DNA of 64,000 bases from Nageia nagi (GCA_050084985.1 JBITNC010000001.1:150908001-150972000), one strand, 5' to 3'; numbered from the stretch's first letter, positions 24,376 to 34,760 are shown. Numbers and translations are program-made. The notes: a model not told the origin generated them from the letters alone.

Positions 24376-25806
24376 AAACTTCTTAATGCTTACCCTTTTT
24401 GGTCAGATAAAGAAAAGAAAATCAAAGAAATAGAGTTAAAGAAAATAGTAAATACAAAATCTTACCGAAAAGCTCAAGTAAGTGTAAGACAGGTCATCAT
24501 GGGAGAACTAGAAAATCAATTGATTCATGAATGGAAAGAACAAATAGGAAGATTTACTCCTGGAATACTTGATTATGAAAGTGAGGAAGAACCTGAAAAT
24601 CTTGATCTCATAAATAAGCAACCTGAGGATAATCCAATCACACAAATTGAAAGAGAAAAATCAGAGAAAATGAGAGCACAATTAGCAAACATGGCTGAAC
24701 AATTGAAAAGGCTAATACATTTAAATGAAGCAAAGGAGAATGAAAAACTAGAAGAAAGTCACCCTCTTTGTTCAAGAATAAGAAGTAAAATTTGGAAAGG
24801 GAAAGTCATAGCTTTTGACAAATATAATGGTAGGAGTGATCCGAGAATGCATATTGTAATCTTTGAAGAAGCAGCTTATAGACATCAACATGATTCTGAT
24901 ATGTTAGCTAGACTTTTTTCACTTAGCCTAGGGGAAGAAGCATCCGACTGGTACTACGGACTTGAAAATCAAAGCATCAAGAGTTATGAGCAACTAAAAC
25001 GTGAATTCATAGATCAATATCAATATAACATAAAGAGAAAACCACTCATTATAGATCTTGCCAAAATGAAACAGGAAGAAAATCAGCCATTTAGTAAGTT
25101 TTTAGCCGAATGGAAGAAAATTGCAAAATTCATAAACTTGAATGAGAAAGAACTAAAACACATGTTGATAAACTCCATTAGAGATGAGATGATGCTTGAA
25201 TTCCTTAACTATATAGACCAACCCCTCTCTGAAATGATTGATTCCATGATTCGAAAAGAGCAACACATGATGAAAATTGGTTTATGGAAACTTAGAAAAG
25301 AAGAAAGGGAAACTGCAACAATCAACATAATCACACAAGAAAAATGCAAACAAAAATCAAGCAAGCCTCCGACTCCCCGAGTATACACTAAAATCACAGA
25401 AGATCATAATGAGTTGTTGCAATCATTAGTGAAGAAAGGTCTAATTCAATTGCCACCTATAAACCAACAAGCCACTAAAACTACAGGAGGATTTTGCCTA
25501 TACCATAGAGTTCATGGCCACAAAACATGTGAATGTAGAAAATTTAGAGATATCATTCAAGATCTAGTAGATAGAAAGGCAATCTCATTTGAAAAACTTG
25601 ACATAAAAGGAAAAGCTCCTGTGCATGCAGATAATAAAAACTTAGGAATCTACAAAGACCCCATGCCCAAACATAATACAGGAGTAATGTATGCACAGGA
25701 AAATACAATAAAGAGCCCTACTATCACTGGGGCACCATGGAGTAAAAATCAACATGAAGCTAGCACTAGTGGGGGTGAGTGGCCCTTCGGAAATATCATT
25801 TGGTGA
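24376..25806 (+). CDS. gag: Gag polyprotein of the gag-only element
   Basis: The frame is open from directly behind the TAA; the first Met with good length is at 24499 (435 codons). Residues 50-90 form a charged coiled coil. A retrotransposon gag domain follows (FDKYNGRSDPRMHIVIFEEA, SLGEEASDWYYGLENQSIKS, KREFIDQYQYNIK, FSKFLAEWKKI). Near the C terminus a Cys-His motif (FCLYHRVHGHKTCECRKFRD) precedes IIQDLVDRKAI, as in Tat gag. The frame is intact, which agrees with the young LTRs. It could form particles, with protease, RT and integrase supplied by a relative. The protein ends where a protease would normally begin. Confidence 0.9.
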   Translation, partial: KLLNAYPFWSDKEKKIKEIELKKIVNTKSYRKAQVSVRQVIMGELENQLIHEWKEQIGRFTPGILDYESEEEPENLDLINKQPEDNPITQIEREKSEKMRAQLANMAEQLKRLIHLNEAKENEKLEESHPLCSRIRSKIWKGKVIAFDKYNGRSDPRMHIVIFEEAAYRHQHDSDMLARLFSLSLGEEASDWYYGLENQSIKSYEQLKREFIDQYQYNIKRKPLIIDLAKMKQEENQPFSKFLAEWKKIAKFINLNEKELKHMLINSIRDEMMLEFLNYIDQPLSEMIDSMIRKEQHMMKIGLWKLRKEERETATINIITQEKCKQKSSKPPTPRVYTKITEDHNELLQSLVKKGLIQLPPINQQATKTTGGFCLYHRVHGHKTCECRKFRDIIQDLVDRKAISFEKLDIKGKAPVHADNKNLGIYKDPMPKHNTGVMYAQENTIKSPTITGAPWSKNQHEASTSGGEWPFGNIIW

Positions 25807-26637
25807 GTACCCATGATCATGCTAATACTAACGGAACTAACATTAGGGTAGACATGCTAACCAACATTATGGTAGAGGAAACGGGAATCCATTTTTATGT
25901 AAGAAAAAGAGCGCCAGCGCTCCATATCTAGCAGTGAAGACCGCCTACGGTCTCCTTTTGTGATCTATTTTTGTTGGAATGAAGGTCACTGGATCCCTCT
26001 CAGTATGGAGTTTCTGCTCTGGGGTCACTATTTTGCATATTTCTTGGGGTAGATATCAGTTCTTCTATAGGTCTCTTGACACGGTGCTTAATTTTATCTC
26101 ATACACAGTGATCAGTTTCATCATATATATCAGGCTCCTTGGTGCACAATGGTTGAGAAAATTTAGGGTACAAGTTTGTACGGATGAGCATGGTACAGCC
26201 ATGATATCAGAAATTCAAAATAAAAAGGGAAAAACGATTGGCTAGGGTATTCAATAGAAAAACCCTAGGGGCAATTTGGAATCTAGAGGTGATTCGTAGG
26301 GATGTGATTTTCATGATTTTTGATGAATCCTTAAGAAAAGGACCACCTGCGGCCTTAGTGAAAAGACCGCCAACGTTCTAAGTCAGTAAGAAAGGACCGC
26401 CTGCGGTCCTTTATCCAGAAAATCAGTTTATTGAAGTATTACGAGTGCATCATAGATGTTTGATCAACATTATATCCAGGAGAATATTGCCTTGAGCTTC
26501 GTGTTTGTAGATCTGAATTATCAGCTTATCCAAGTATCATGTGTGTATCACAAGTGTTTGACGAATGATATATCCAGGAGAATATTGCTTTGAGTTTTTG
26601 TGTTTGTAGACTTGCGTGGTTAGATTATCATGCTTTT
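25807..26637 (+). other. Untranslated region after gag, where pol is missing
   Basis: No pol domain is present. The stretch carries several short palindromes (25909-25923, 25939-25953, 26340-26354, 26365-26380, 26394-26409). From about 26270 it matches, in opposite orientation, 61300-61480 of the second family member. An ORF at 25979-26245 has no known domain. Confidence 0.7.
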
Positions 26638-27560
26638 GAGTGGAGTCCAGCTCCCGTGGTCAGATTATCATGCTTATGAGTGGAGTCCAGCTCCCATAGT
26701 CAGCTTATCAGGTGCTTATCATGTGGCTATGAGTGGAGTCCAGCTCCCATAGTCAGATTATCATGTGCTTACCATGTGGCTATGAGTGGAGTCTAGCTCC
26801 CATAGTCAGCTTATCAGGTGCTTATCATGTGGCTATGAGTGGAGTCCAGCTCCCATAGTCAGCTTATCAGGTGCTTATCATGTGGCTATGAGTGGAGTCC
26901 AGCTCCCATAGTCAGATTATCATGTGCTTACCATGTGGCTATGAGTGGAGTCCAGCTCCCATAGTCAGCTTATCATGTGCTTACCATGTGGCTATGAGTG
27001 GAGTCCAGCTCCCATAGTCAGCTTATCAGGTGCTTATCATGTGGCTATGAGTGGAGTCCAGCTCCCATAGTCAGCTTATCAGGTGCTTATCATGTGGCTA
27101 TGAGTGGAGTCCAGCTCCCATAGTCAGATTATCATGTGCTTACCATGTGGCTATGAGTGGAGTCCAGCTCCCATAGTCAGCTTATCATGTGCTTACCATG
27201 TGGCTATGAGTGGAGTCCAGCTCCCATAGTCAGCTTATCATGTGCTTATCATGTGGCTATGAGTGGAGTCCAGCTCCCATAGTCAGCTTATCATGTGCTT
27301 ATCACGTGGCTATGAGTGGAGTCCAGCTCCCATAGTCAGTTTATCATGTGCTTATCACGTGGCTATGAGTGGAGTCCAGCTCCCATAGTTAGTTTATCAT
27401 GTGCTTATCATGTGGCTATGAGTGGAGTCCAGCTCCCATAGTCAGCTTATCATGTGCTTATCACGTGGCTATGAGTGGAGTCCAGCTCCCATAGTCAGTT
27501 TATCATGTGCTTATCACGTGGCTATGAGTGGAGTCCAGCTCCCATAGTCAGCTTATCATG
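26638..27560 (+). repeat. Tandem array of 53-bp repeats (with two 40-bp variants)
   Basis: The core GAGTGGAGTCCAGCTCCCAT recurs at 26638, 26678, 26731, 26784, 26837 and then every 53 bp to about 27526. That is roughly 16 units of 53 bp preceded by two units spaced 40 bp. The extra 13 bp of the long unit is GTGCTTATCATGT-like. Units differ by single substitutions and a regular TCAGG/TCATG alternation. The same repeat in reverse orientation is at 60500-61110. Confidence 0.97.
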
Positions 27561-27584
27561 CTTCTTGGTGGAGTGTCAGCTCCA

Positions 27585-27870
27585 TCAGTTTATCACTTGC
27601 TTTGCGGAGTTCGGTTCTTATGTGACTGCAGCCAGTGTGAAGGCTCAGTTGTGTGGAACTTAGCTCTCCCCCATCTGCTTATCATTGTTTTGCGGAGTTC
27701 GGTTCTTCGGCAACTGGAGTACACCTCTTGATGTGAGGGCTCAGTTGTGTGGATACTTAGCTCTCCCATTATCTGCTTATCATTGTTTTGCGGAGTTCGG
27801 TTCTTCGGCAACTGCAGTACACCTCTTGATGCGAGGGCTCGGTTGTGTGGAACTTAGCTCTCCCCTGTGT
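27585..27870 (+). repeat. Second tandem repeat family, about three ~90-bp units
   Basis: Each unit contains TTTGCGGAGTTCGGTTCTT, then GCAACTG-like sequence, GAGGGCTCAGTTGTGTGG and TTAGCTCTCCC. Its reverse-orientation counterpart is at 60190-60470. Confidence 0.85.
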
Positions 27871-27904
27871 TTGGTTATGGTTATCATGTTTGGTTATCTT
27901 GTGT

Positions 27905-28025
27905 TGGTCATGTGTGTTATCATGTCTTGTCTTGTGAGTTGATCATGTGTGTTATCATGTCTTGTCTTGTGAAGTTGATCATGTGTGTTATCATGTCTTG
28001 TCTTGTGAGTTGGTCATATGTGTTG
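27905..28025 (+). repeat. Third tandem repeat family, ~35-bp units
   Basis: About three and a half units of GTGTGTTATCATGTCTTGTC followed by TTGTGAGTTGATCAT. The counterpart in the other family member is the ACATGACAACACAC-rich stretch at about 60080-60190. Confidence 0.8.
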
Positions 28026-28369
28026 TGATGTGGTCTTGTCAAGTTGTCGTCCGGCCGGCATGTGTGGTTAAGTCGTCTGTCCTGTCATTGTTATGTGTGT
28101 TGTCAAGCATGTTGTCTTGGGTCATCAGCATTGCAGCAAGATTATCAGATTATCAGACATATCATGCTATCACCTTCTACAGCAAAACGCAAGGGGCAAG
28201 GCGTGCCCAAGGTAATATCAAAAGGGAGTTTTCTCAACCTATAAGCTTATCATAATGTTGTTCAAATGGTTAGTGTTTATCATTGCTTATCAAAATTGCT
28301 TTCTATGATGTTGTGTTTTTACTTTGAATGCAAAATCTCAGGTCACCTCATGTTTCTTTCGATTTCACA

Positions 28370-28385
28370 TCCAAAGTGGGGCATC
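28370..28385 (+). promoter_or_regulatory. Polypurine tract of the gag-only element
   Basis: CCAAAGTGGGGCATC immediately precedes the 3' LTR. It is the expected primer site for plus-strand DNA synthesis, and the same bases adjoin the LTR of the second copy at 59720. Confidence 0.7.
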
Positions 28386-29336
28386 TGTTAACACATAAAA
28401 AATGATTTTATGCTTTTAAATCAATGAATTAATGAAATATGCTTGGCTTAACTATATGTATTGAATGAATTAAAGTGATAATATCAATGTTTGGCTTGAA
28501 TATGAATATTGCATGGGTTATCTTGAATATTGCATGGTTTATCTTGAGTATTGCATGAATTACCTTGTTTATTGATGTATTTATCTTAAATCTTGTGAAT
28601 TAACCTTATTTATGTGGATGCACGCCGACCTATGGGCGGTATTACCTATATCTATATAAATAAGGGATCTAATAGTAAGTCCACAACAACAAGGATACAC
28701 ATGATCCCGCGTATGGTCTTGTAAGTGGCTACCCCTTAAGGTATCTCTTGGTACCGCCTACAAGGCTGTGGTTTGTGTGCTTCCTTTCGCGAGCTATCCT
28801 GACATCTACGATCTATTCTGATATCACACTGCTATCTGAGACATCGGTATTAAAGCTCTGGACTTGATTGAGAGATCAAAAATCATCAAAAGAAGGCCGC
28901 CGACGCTCCCTTATGAACCAGGAACACCGTCGGTGCTCTATTATCTCTGAAACGGACCGCCCGCGGTCCTCTTTTTGCATCTTCACAGGTGACTACGTTT
29001 TTGAGAGGCAGTTCATCATCAGCACATCGCCAACATCTTCATCTTTCGTTGTCAGGTACGTTCCGTGAGGTAAGTATACAAACCACAGTCTTGTTTGATT
29101 ACATTTCTGAATTGGTTATTTTGTTTATTGTTATCTAGAATAAATTGCTATCTTTAGTTCAAATACAAATATATTGGGTTTGTAGATATTTATCTATTTA
29201 TTTATTTGCATGTTCAATTTTATTTGTAAACATTTGTGAGAATAAATTGCTATCCGTAGCTAGAATACAGATAATATTGAGTTTGTAGATAATTGCTTAT
29301 TTATTTATTTGCACTCTCAATTTTTATTTGTAAACA
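28386..29336 (+). repeat. 3' LTR of the gag-only element
   Basis: Same length and almost the same sequence as 22596-23546. It is preceded by the purine-rich stretch AAAGTGGGGCATC and followed by the CCTGG duplication. Confidence 0.95.
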
Positions 29337-29849
29337 CCTGGTTATGATCTTCTCTCTAATCTTCAATTGATAGAGTTTGCCACCTTTGGAACCCCCTTTT
29401 TTGGCTCCCCTTGATGTCTTTAGATAACAACACTTCCATTACAAAAGTTGACCCCTTGGTCATGATATAATGGTCCATTACATGAATTACCTAGCTTTGG
29501 GTATTTTTAAACCCTTTTTACATAAAACCCTTTTTACATAATACATCATTGAGGCTCTAAAATGAATTATTTAATAAATAATAATTCACTTTTAGGCGTC
29601 TACAATAAGATTATGCCCTTTTTTATGTTGGATGATTATATTCTCTTTTTTTACCATCCATGGCATTTCCCCTACTATATTGTGTGTATGATTGCTTAAA
29701 TTAGGGAGCTAGAAGGACCATGTTAGATTTTATATTTGAGATTGTTCTATGATTCAATTTTTTTGGTATTTTTATATTTTAAGATTGAAGTTCACGTATT
29801 TAGTGATAAATAAAATTGATCAATCCTAACTATTGTAAAATAATTTGCA

Positions 29850-29995
29850 TGCCTATGCTTCCACATTTTGCATAAAAGTCTATCAAGGCACTCATAACCA
29901 CAACATTTGATGCAAAACCATTTTTAACTTACTCTTTAATGGATGTCCATATCTTCTTCTAGAGCTCCCATGGTGGCACACATTATAATTATGGT
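29850..29995 (-). pseudogene. PPR protein fragment
   Basis: Read on the minus strand with one frame slip, the segment gives MGALEEDMDIH and then SNVVVMSALIDFYAKCGSI. This is the boundary between two repeats of a plant PLS-type PPR protein (x-LxxGxxIHxxVxxxGFxSNVxVxxALIDxYAKCGSI). It is only about 45 codons long with no flanking repeats, so it is a fragment. A related fragment is at 34765-34875. Confidence 0.7.
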
Positions 29996-30840
29996 TGCAA
30001 AGTAGTTTGGTTTTACAAGGTGTTTTCATTTTTTCTTCTCTTTTAAATGCAATAATAAGAGGATACTTTACAATTTTCCTCTTAGGATATATTAAGATAA
30101 TTTTAAACTATCATAATAGGTCTTAAAAAGGTACCTATATATTTATTTTAATAGACCATACAATAGACCCTAATAAAGTTTTAAATGAAGCATACGAAGG
30201 TGGTTTACTGACTTATGAAGAATGGGTAATAACTATCATTATATACTATAAGAGGGCAGAAGGATAAGGCAATTTTAAATCATCATTGTATCCAACTAAC
30301 CTTTTAAAGATACCCTCGTAGATGATGTAGGGAAAATCATCATTAAAGGTATTTAAGTGCAATTTTAAATCATTCTTAATGCCCTTTTATGATGTAGTGA
30401 TCATTTTCTAATTCCTTACAATTTGAGCTCTTTAATGATATGTTACATTAGTTATTTGGATACACATTATGAAATTTGTATCTTTTGAAGTTGATTATTT
30501 CATTATAAACTAATCCTCATTAGCTACACAAAAATAGCATAACATTGTGATCCTTTAGTACATAATGAAATAAACACTTGAGAATAATTTAATAACAATC
30601 ATAAGTCTTTCATGGATCTATGAGGGCTTTTTTAATAAATATTTCAATATTAATTCTTTATATTAACATATTTTTATATAATTATAATTTCCTAGATTTA
30701 ATTTCTACATTTAAGTAAATACATAGTTAGGTAACTAAAAAATAATAATCGTTTGGAGGGAAAATATTAATAAAGTAAATTCAAATTCCAATAACTAATA
30801 TTATCATGTTTATGGTGATTTCAAATGATAGGTTAGAGGA

Positions 30841-31165
30841 AATGACCTAGTAGTCAAATTGCTCTAAATTTTTTATAGCTTCTTTCTCATCTAGTTGTTT
30901 GCTTATAAGTAAGGTTTCGAGTTGTCATCATCAAATTTGATAGGTTAATTACACATCATCATAGAAATTATCTAAAATAATACTTTTTTAAACTCATACC
31001 CATCATAATCAATTACAACCCCATCGTCAATTACACTTCCACTAATAGTTGAGTATTATCAAATTTGATGATGGAAACTTGAAACTTTAATTATAAGTAG
31101 ACAACTAGATGAAGAAGAAGTTATAAAAAATTCAAAGAGATTCAAATTCATTATGTCAAATTTTA
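30841..31165. repeat. Degenerate foldback (MITE-like) element
   Basis: Left arm 30841-30942 and right arm about 31066-31165 are inverted copies. For example TCATCTAGTTGT (30888) pairs with ACAACTAGATGA (31101), and ATCATCAAATTTGATA (30927) pairs with TATCAAATTTGATGAT (31058). The loop is about 115 bp. No coding capacity and no clear target duplication were seen. Confidence 0.65.
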
Positions 31166-31556
31166 AGAGGTAAATTTAAGGTGTACGACTATCGAATCCT
31201 CTTCTCTTATTAATGATGTATTTAAAATAGATTTAAAATGATTACTTATAGTGTGCTTATTAAAAAAATTTATAAAAATTGACAATTTAATGCTTAATAA
31301 ATGATAAAATATGTTTTATGAATAGATAAATATATGATAATAACTCTTACAACCATTAGAACATGCTCAAGTACTGGATCCTCTCCACTATATAAGGCAA
31401 AAAAGTATTTAATTGAAGGTACCTTCCAATTGATGATCAAACTTGATAAGACCATGATATATAAGCTCTTCGAGACTTTCAGAGCAAGGTAAAATCATTG
31501 AGAACTTCATTTCCACATCTTCATACCAAGTTGGATACAAATTCATGCTCTTATAG

Positions 31557-31632
31557 AATGATTTAAAGTCTATCAAAGATACCAACCTAAATATAATGAT
31601 TTAAAGTCTATCAAAGATACCAACCTAAATAT
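31557..31632. repeat. 38-bp tandem duplication
   Basis: Two identical units begin AATGATTTAAAGTCTATCAA and end CAACCTAAATAT (31557-31594, 31595-31632). Confidence 0.9.
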
Positions 31633-32322
31633 CTAACATCGTAAGATAGTTTGACATCTCCTACAACTTCTAGAAGATTAAAACTCATTAGAAATCAAAT
31701 CAAAACAAACTTGTAACACCTTACGTACAAAAAAAAAAAAAAACATTTTTTCTCCTTAAGATTTACATATCCATATAACAAGTTTGCTACAAATTTGAAA
31801 GGAAAAAAATATTAACATTTTCATTTTATTAGTTATCTCACGAGTTTTTTCTGCACATTTTCATACAACATAATCACCAAGATATAAAATATATACTTAA
31901 AGGATTACTTCTACATTACATGAATTACAACATTAAGGACATGAGAATTGATGCAATGATTCTTTTACCATGCCACTAAGGGTAACACATATTAGCAAAC
32001 TATCATCATAACAAGGTCTACAAGCTCACTTCATGATCCTTAGCTTAAGAATATTATAATTGATATAAAACCTCATATAAACATAACAAATAAATATATA
32101 TATAATCATCCTTTAAGAGAAAAAATATATAGCTAAGAAGCTACAATTCTTTTCTTACTAAGATTGATATATCTCTTCCACGTGATGTGATCTACACTTA
32201 GAATAACGTAACAAGATTTTATTCTTTTATACTATAAAATATTTTAATCCCCATTGTGACCAAAGCCCCTAATAAAAGTTCATAATTTTATAATATTTAT
32301 TCAAACATTTCATTATTATACC

Positions 32323-32480
32323 ACTAGCTTTGATATAACCCCTTATATATCAAAAAACGCCGAGAGATATCATTTCGAGGTGCCTATCTCATTTCTTGGT
32401 ATTGCTATATCCAAGATAAACACCTCGAAATGATATCTCTCGGCATTTTTTGATATATAAAGGGTTATATCAAAGCTAGT
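32323..32480. repeat. Long near-perfect inverted repeat (foldback/MITE or hairpin) upstream of the FO synthase relict
   Basis: A 60-bp left arm (32323-32382, starting ACTAGCTTTGATATAAC) and a 60-bp right arm (32421-32480, ending TATCAAAGCTAGT) match at 58 of 60 positions in inverted orientation. They are separated by 38 bp in which TCTTGG and CCAAGA can extend the stem. It ends 143 bp before the ATG at 32624. It could be a recently inserted foldback MITE or, if transcribed, a source of small RNAs. No TSD was clear. Confidence 0.92.
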
Positions 32481-32623
32481 AATATTTTTAAATATTTACG
32501 TTTTTTTATATATTTACTTCAATTATTTTAAAAAATGAACATTAATCAAAGATTATATCTTAAATGTAAACCTTACAGAATCTTTCACATAATTTAATAT
32601 AATATTTACATTTAATCTGGAAT

Positions 32624-33240
32624 ATGCTCCACGGCCAATTCCCGCCATTGATCGACCAACCTCTGAAATTGTCAGAAAAAAGGGTACGTGCCGGTGGCGA
32701 TGCGAAGCTGTATATGCTACACCCTCTGCAAGCACCAATCCCACGCTTTAATCCTTCGCATTCCTTGTCTATCTCTAATTTAACAAACCACTCGGGCTTC
32801 GGGTTCTTAACACTTCCAGAGGTTTCTTCGGCATCCATTCTAAAAAATGCGGTCAGCTCTATTCATCAACGCGGGTTCGATTCCGCGCCTCTTCCCTCCA
32901 ATGCCAAACCTTCCTCGGTTACGAAAACCCAAGCAGGAAGGCAAATTATGTGTGTAAGCAGCGTCTCCTTCAAAGAATTCAATCGAAAAACGCTCGATAA
33001 AATAACGAACGGTGTATACGGAGAGTATCCCAGTGAAGATCTACTATGGGAAATCAGCAAAGCTCCGCTCGAACTGCTTGTAGAGGCTGCGGCCACCGTC
33101 AGAGACCAAAGACCGGATTCCAATGTCATCACATTTTCGCCTAAAGTTTTCATACCTTTGACGAGAGCATGCCGGAATTCTTGTGGCTACTGCACTTTTG
33201 CTACGCTGCCATAGCCGGGCAGTAAAGTTTACATGACTCC
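32624..33240 (+). pseudogene. 7,8-didemethyl-8-hydroxy-5-deazariboflavin (FO) synthase, CofG-domain exon, broken
   Basis: FO synthase is a radical-SAM enzyme making the deazaflavin FO, used as a photolyase antenna pigment and F420 precursor. The frame opens with a Ser/Pro-rich, probably organelle-targeting leader (start 32624, or Met at 32714). Residues about 106-195 match the CofG start: VSFKEFNRKTLDKI, then ELLVEAAATVRDQRPDSN, then VITFSPKVFIPLTRACRNSC. The radical-SAM iron-sulfur motif is C-x3-C-x2-C in ACRNSCGYCTFATLP. An in-frame TAG (33212-33214) follows, and the same frame then resumes with PGSKVYMTP, the expected next residues, before homology stops near 33240 without a splice donor. 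The CofH half and remaining CofG motifs were not found to the right. The frame is otherwise clean for 196 codons, so decay is recent or the remainder lies beyond an insertion. Confidence 0.85.
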
Positions 33241-33299
33241 TTCCATTTATATAATAATTTTTGAAAAGATGTGTTTTTTAATATTTCAGTCGGCTATAT

Positions 33300-34760
33300 A
33301 ATTTTAATTTTAAAAAAAATATTTTCCCGCCAATTGTTTAACGGACGGACTCACATGCGACATTTTGCTCCCCCACTCCACCCCCATGCTGCAGCTGTAG
33401 TTACGCCTCTCGGCGTAAAGAGACGTTCCTTGTTCATGCAAGATGATAAAACAATTGTACACACTTGAATCTTTAGAGAGGTAAATTTTTTTTACATAAT
33501 ATATGTAATATAATTTTTTCTCCATGACCTTTCACACCTCTTCCACATACCCATTACACACCAAATCCAATAATCCACATACCTTACAATCTTGATTTCT
33601 TTAATCAAAATTTAAAATATAATTACATCGTTAAAAGGATAATTATTAGTTATTACGCTGTAAGCGTATTTTGGCATCGCTAAATGCAAAAACAAGATAT
33701 ATGGTTGTGTTAGGTTGATCGACGGTTGAAACAACCTTAAATCGTTGATTTTGTTATTTTGTATGTAGTCAAATTTCTTCGCGTGATGTATACCTCTATC
33801 AACTGATGGAGATTGTAGACTGTGTACTGTGTAATAAAAGAAAAGTATGTTAATCGTAGAGAAGAAAATCAAATCAATATTATATTATTTAACAATGCAA
33901 CTCATATCTTTAATGGTAATAACTATGTCTCCCTCCTTTGTACTCTATTTTTGCCTTTGTATTTAACGTAATTATACTATGATATTTTCATACCCATAGA
34001 CCTACAAATATTTTTATTATACTCTGATATTTTCATTGAGCTGAACACGAAGAAAGAAACCAACAATCAAAAGCCAATGAGCAACGACAAAATTAACACA
34101 AAAGAGCTAACAACAGCAGGTAATTATCTGTTAGTTTTTCATACAGATTCTTATTCAGGCATCGAAAATGATTGCTAAACTCACTTTATTTTATTGTATT
34201 TTCATGACAACAATTATCTTGATCATTTGAATTATATAAGCAAAGTTTTATGAACTTGCTTGTACAATCTTTTTACAAGATGGATTACACAAACAATGTT
34301 AATAAACTATGCACTAAATTATCTCTTCAGTATAAGTATTTGCAATAAAAAATTCCTCACCAGCCGGACCTGCATCTTAGACAAAGCCTGTGGTATAGCA
34401 TAGACAGGAAATTCACAGCTTAAATAATACAACACACGCTCTTATAAATTCTAAACCATCGATTCCTCCACTTCTCAAGAGCTGTTCAACACTTGAGAAG
34501 AATCTGTACCCCAAAACCATCACCACTACCCTTGTTACACCATCGATTAATATTGTCTACGTAATCCAAATAAAAAATTTAAATCATGAAAAACTTGAAA
34601 GCGCACAACAAAATATTCAGTACAGAATGAACTTTGTCAAAAAAAAAAAAAAAATTGATAAAAAATTTAAGAAACCTTGCTTTTCCAGGATTCAAAATTA
34701 TGTTACTTTCAATGATAAATTGTTTCTAGAGAAATGTAATTGGTTTTGCTACCTTCAATT
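33300..34760. other. AT-rich intergenic sequence
   Basis: No coding exon, RNA gene or element end is recognisable. A short GC-rich island at about 33335-33430 holds no domain in any frame. Poly(A) runs at 34639 are the only other feature. Confidence 0.4.

Larger units (their letters stand above)
22596..29336 (+). mobile_element. Young non-autonomous LTR retrotransposon carrying only ORF1 and gag (TR-GAG-like, Tat/Ogre-related)
   Basis: Two 951-bp LTRs (22596-23546 and 28386-29336) start TGTTAACACA and end TTTGTAAACA. They are flanked by a perfect CCTGG duplication (22591-22595 and 29337-29341). The only LTR difference I noticed is GCTATTTGAG against GCTATCTGAG. A primer-binding site and a purine-rich tract are in the right places. 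Inside are one long reading frame (unknown ORF1 then gag, split by a single TAA) and about 2.5 kb of untranslated DNA with three tandem-repeat families. No protease, RT, RNase H or integrase is present, so it must rely on another element's pol. A leading ORF1 before gag is known from Ogre-type Tat elements, which fits the antisense PMD gene of the sister copy at 58845. Confidence 0.93.
22196..29604 (-). repeat. Solo LTR split by a later insertion
   Basis: The left part (22196-22595) starts TGTAGACC and the right part (29342-29604) ends AAATGAATTATTTAATAAAT...TTTAGGCGTCTACA. Both match the ends of the Tat-type LTR at 109-715. Joined they measure about 660 bp, close to the 607-622 bp of that LTR. 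Flanks ACAAG (22191-22195) and ATAAG (29605-29609) look like a target duplication with one change. No internal domain is adjacent, so this is a recombined solo LTR, diverged from the 109-8844 copy. The gag-only element at 22596-29336 landed inside it. Confidence 0.8.

Noticed and set aside
26638-27560. Regular ~53-bp repeats resembling a CRISPR array or satellite
   Set aside because: There are no unique spacers, the whole unit is repeated, the context is a plant retrotransposon, and the mirrored array is found in the sister copy.
32323-32480. Reading the foldback as a microRNA gene
   Set aside because: Arms of 60 bp with 58 matches are too perfect and long for a typical conserved precursor, and no known mature sequence was recognised. 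A MITE or inverted duplication is more likely.
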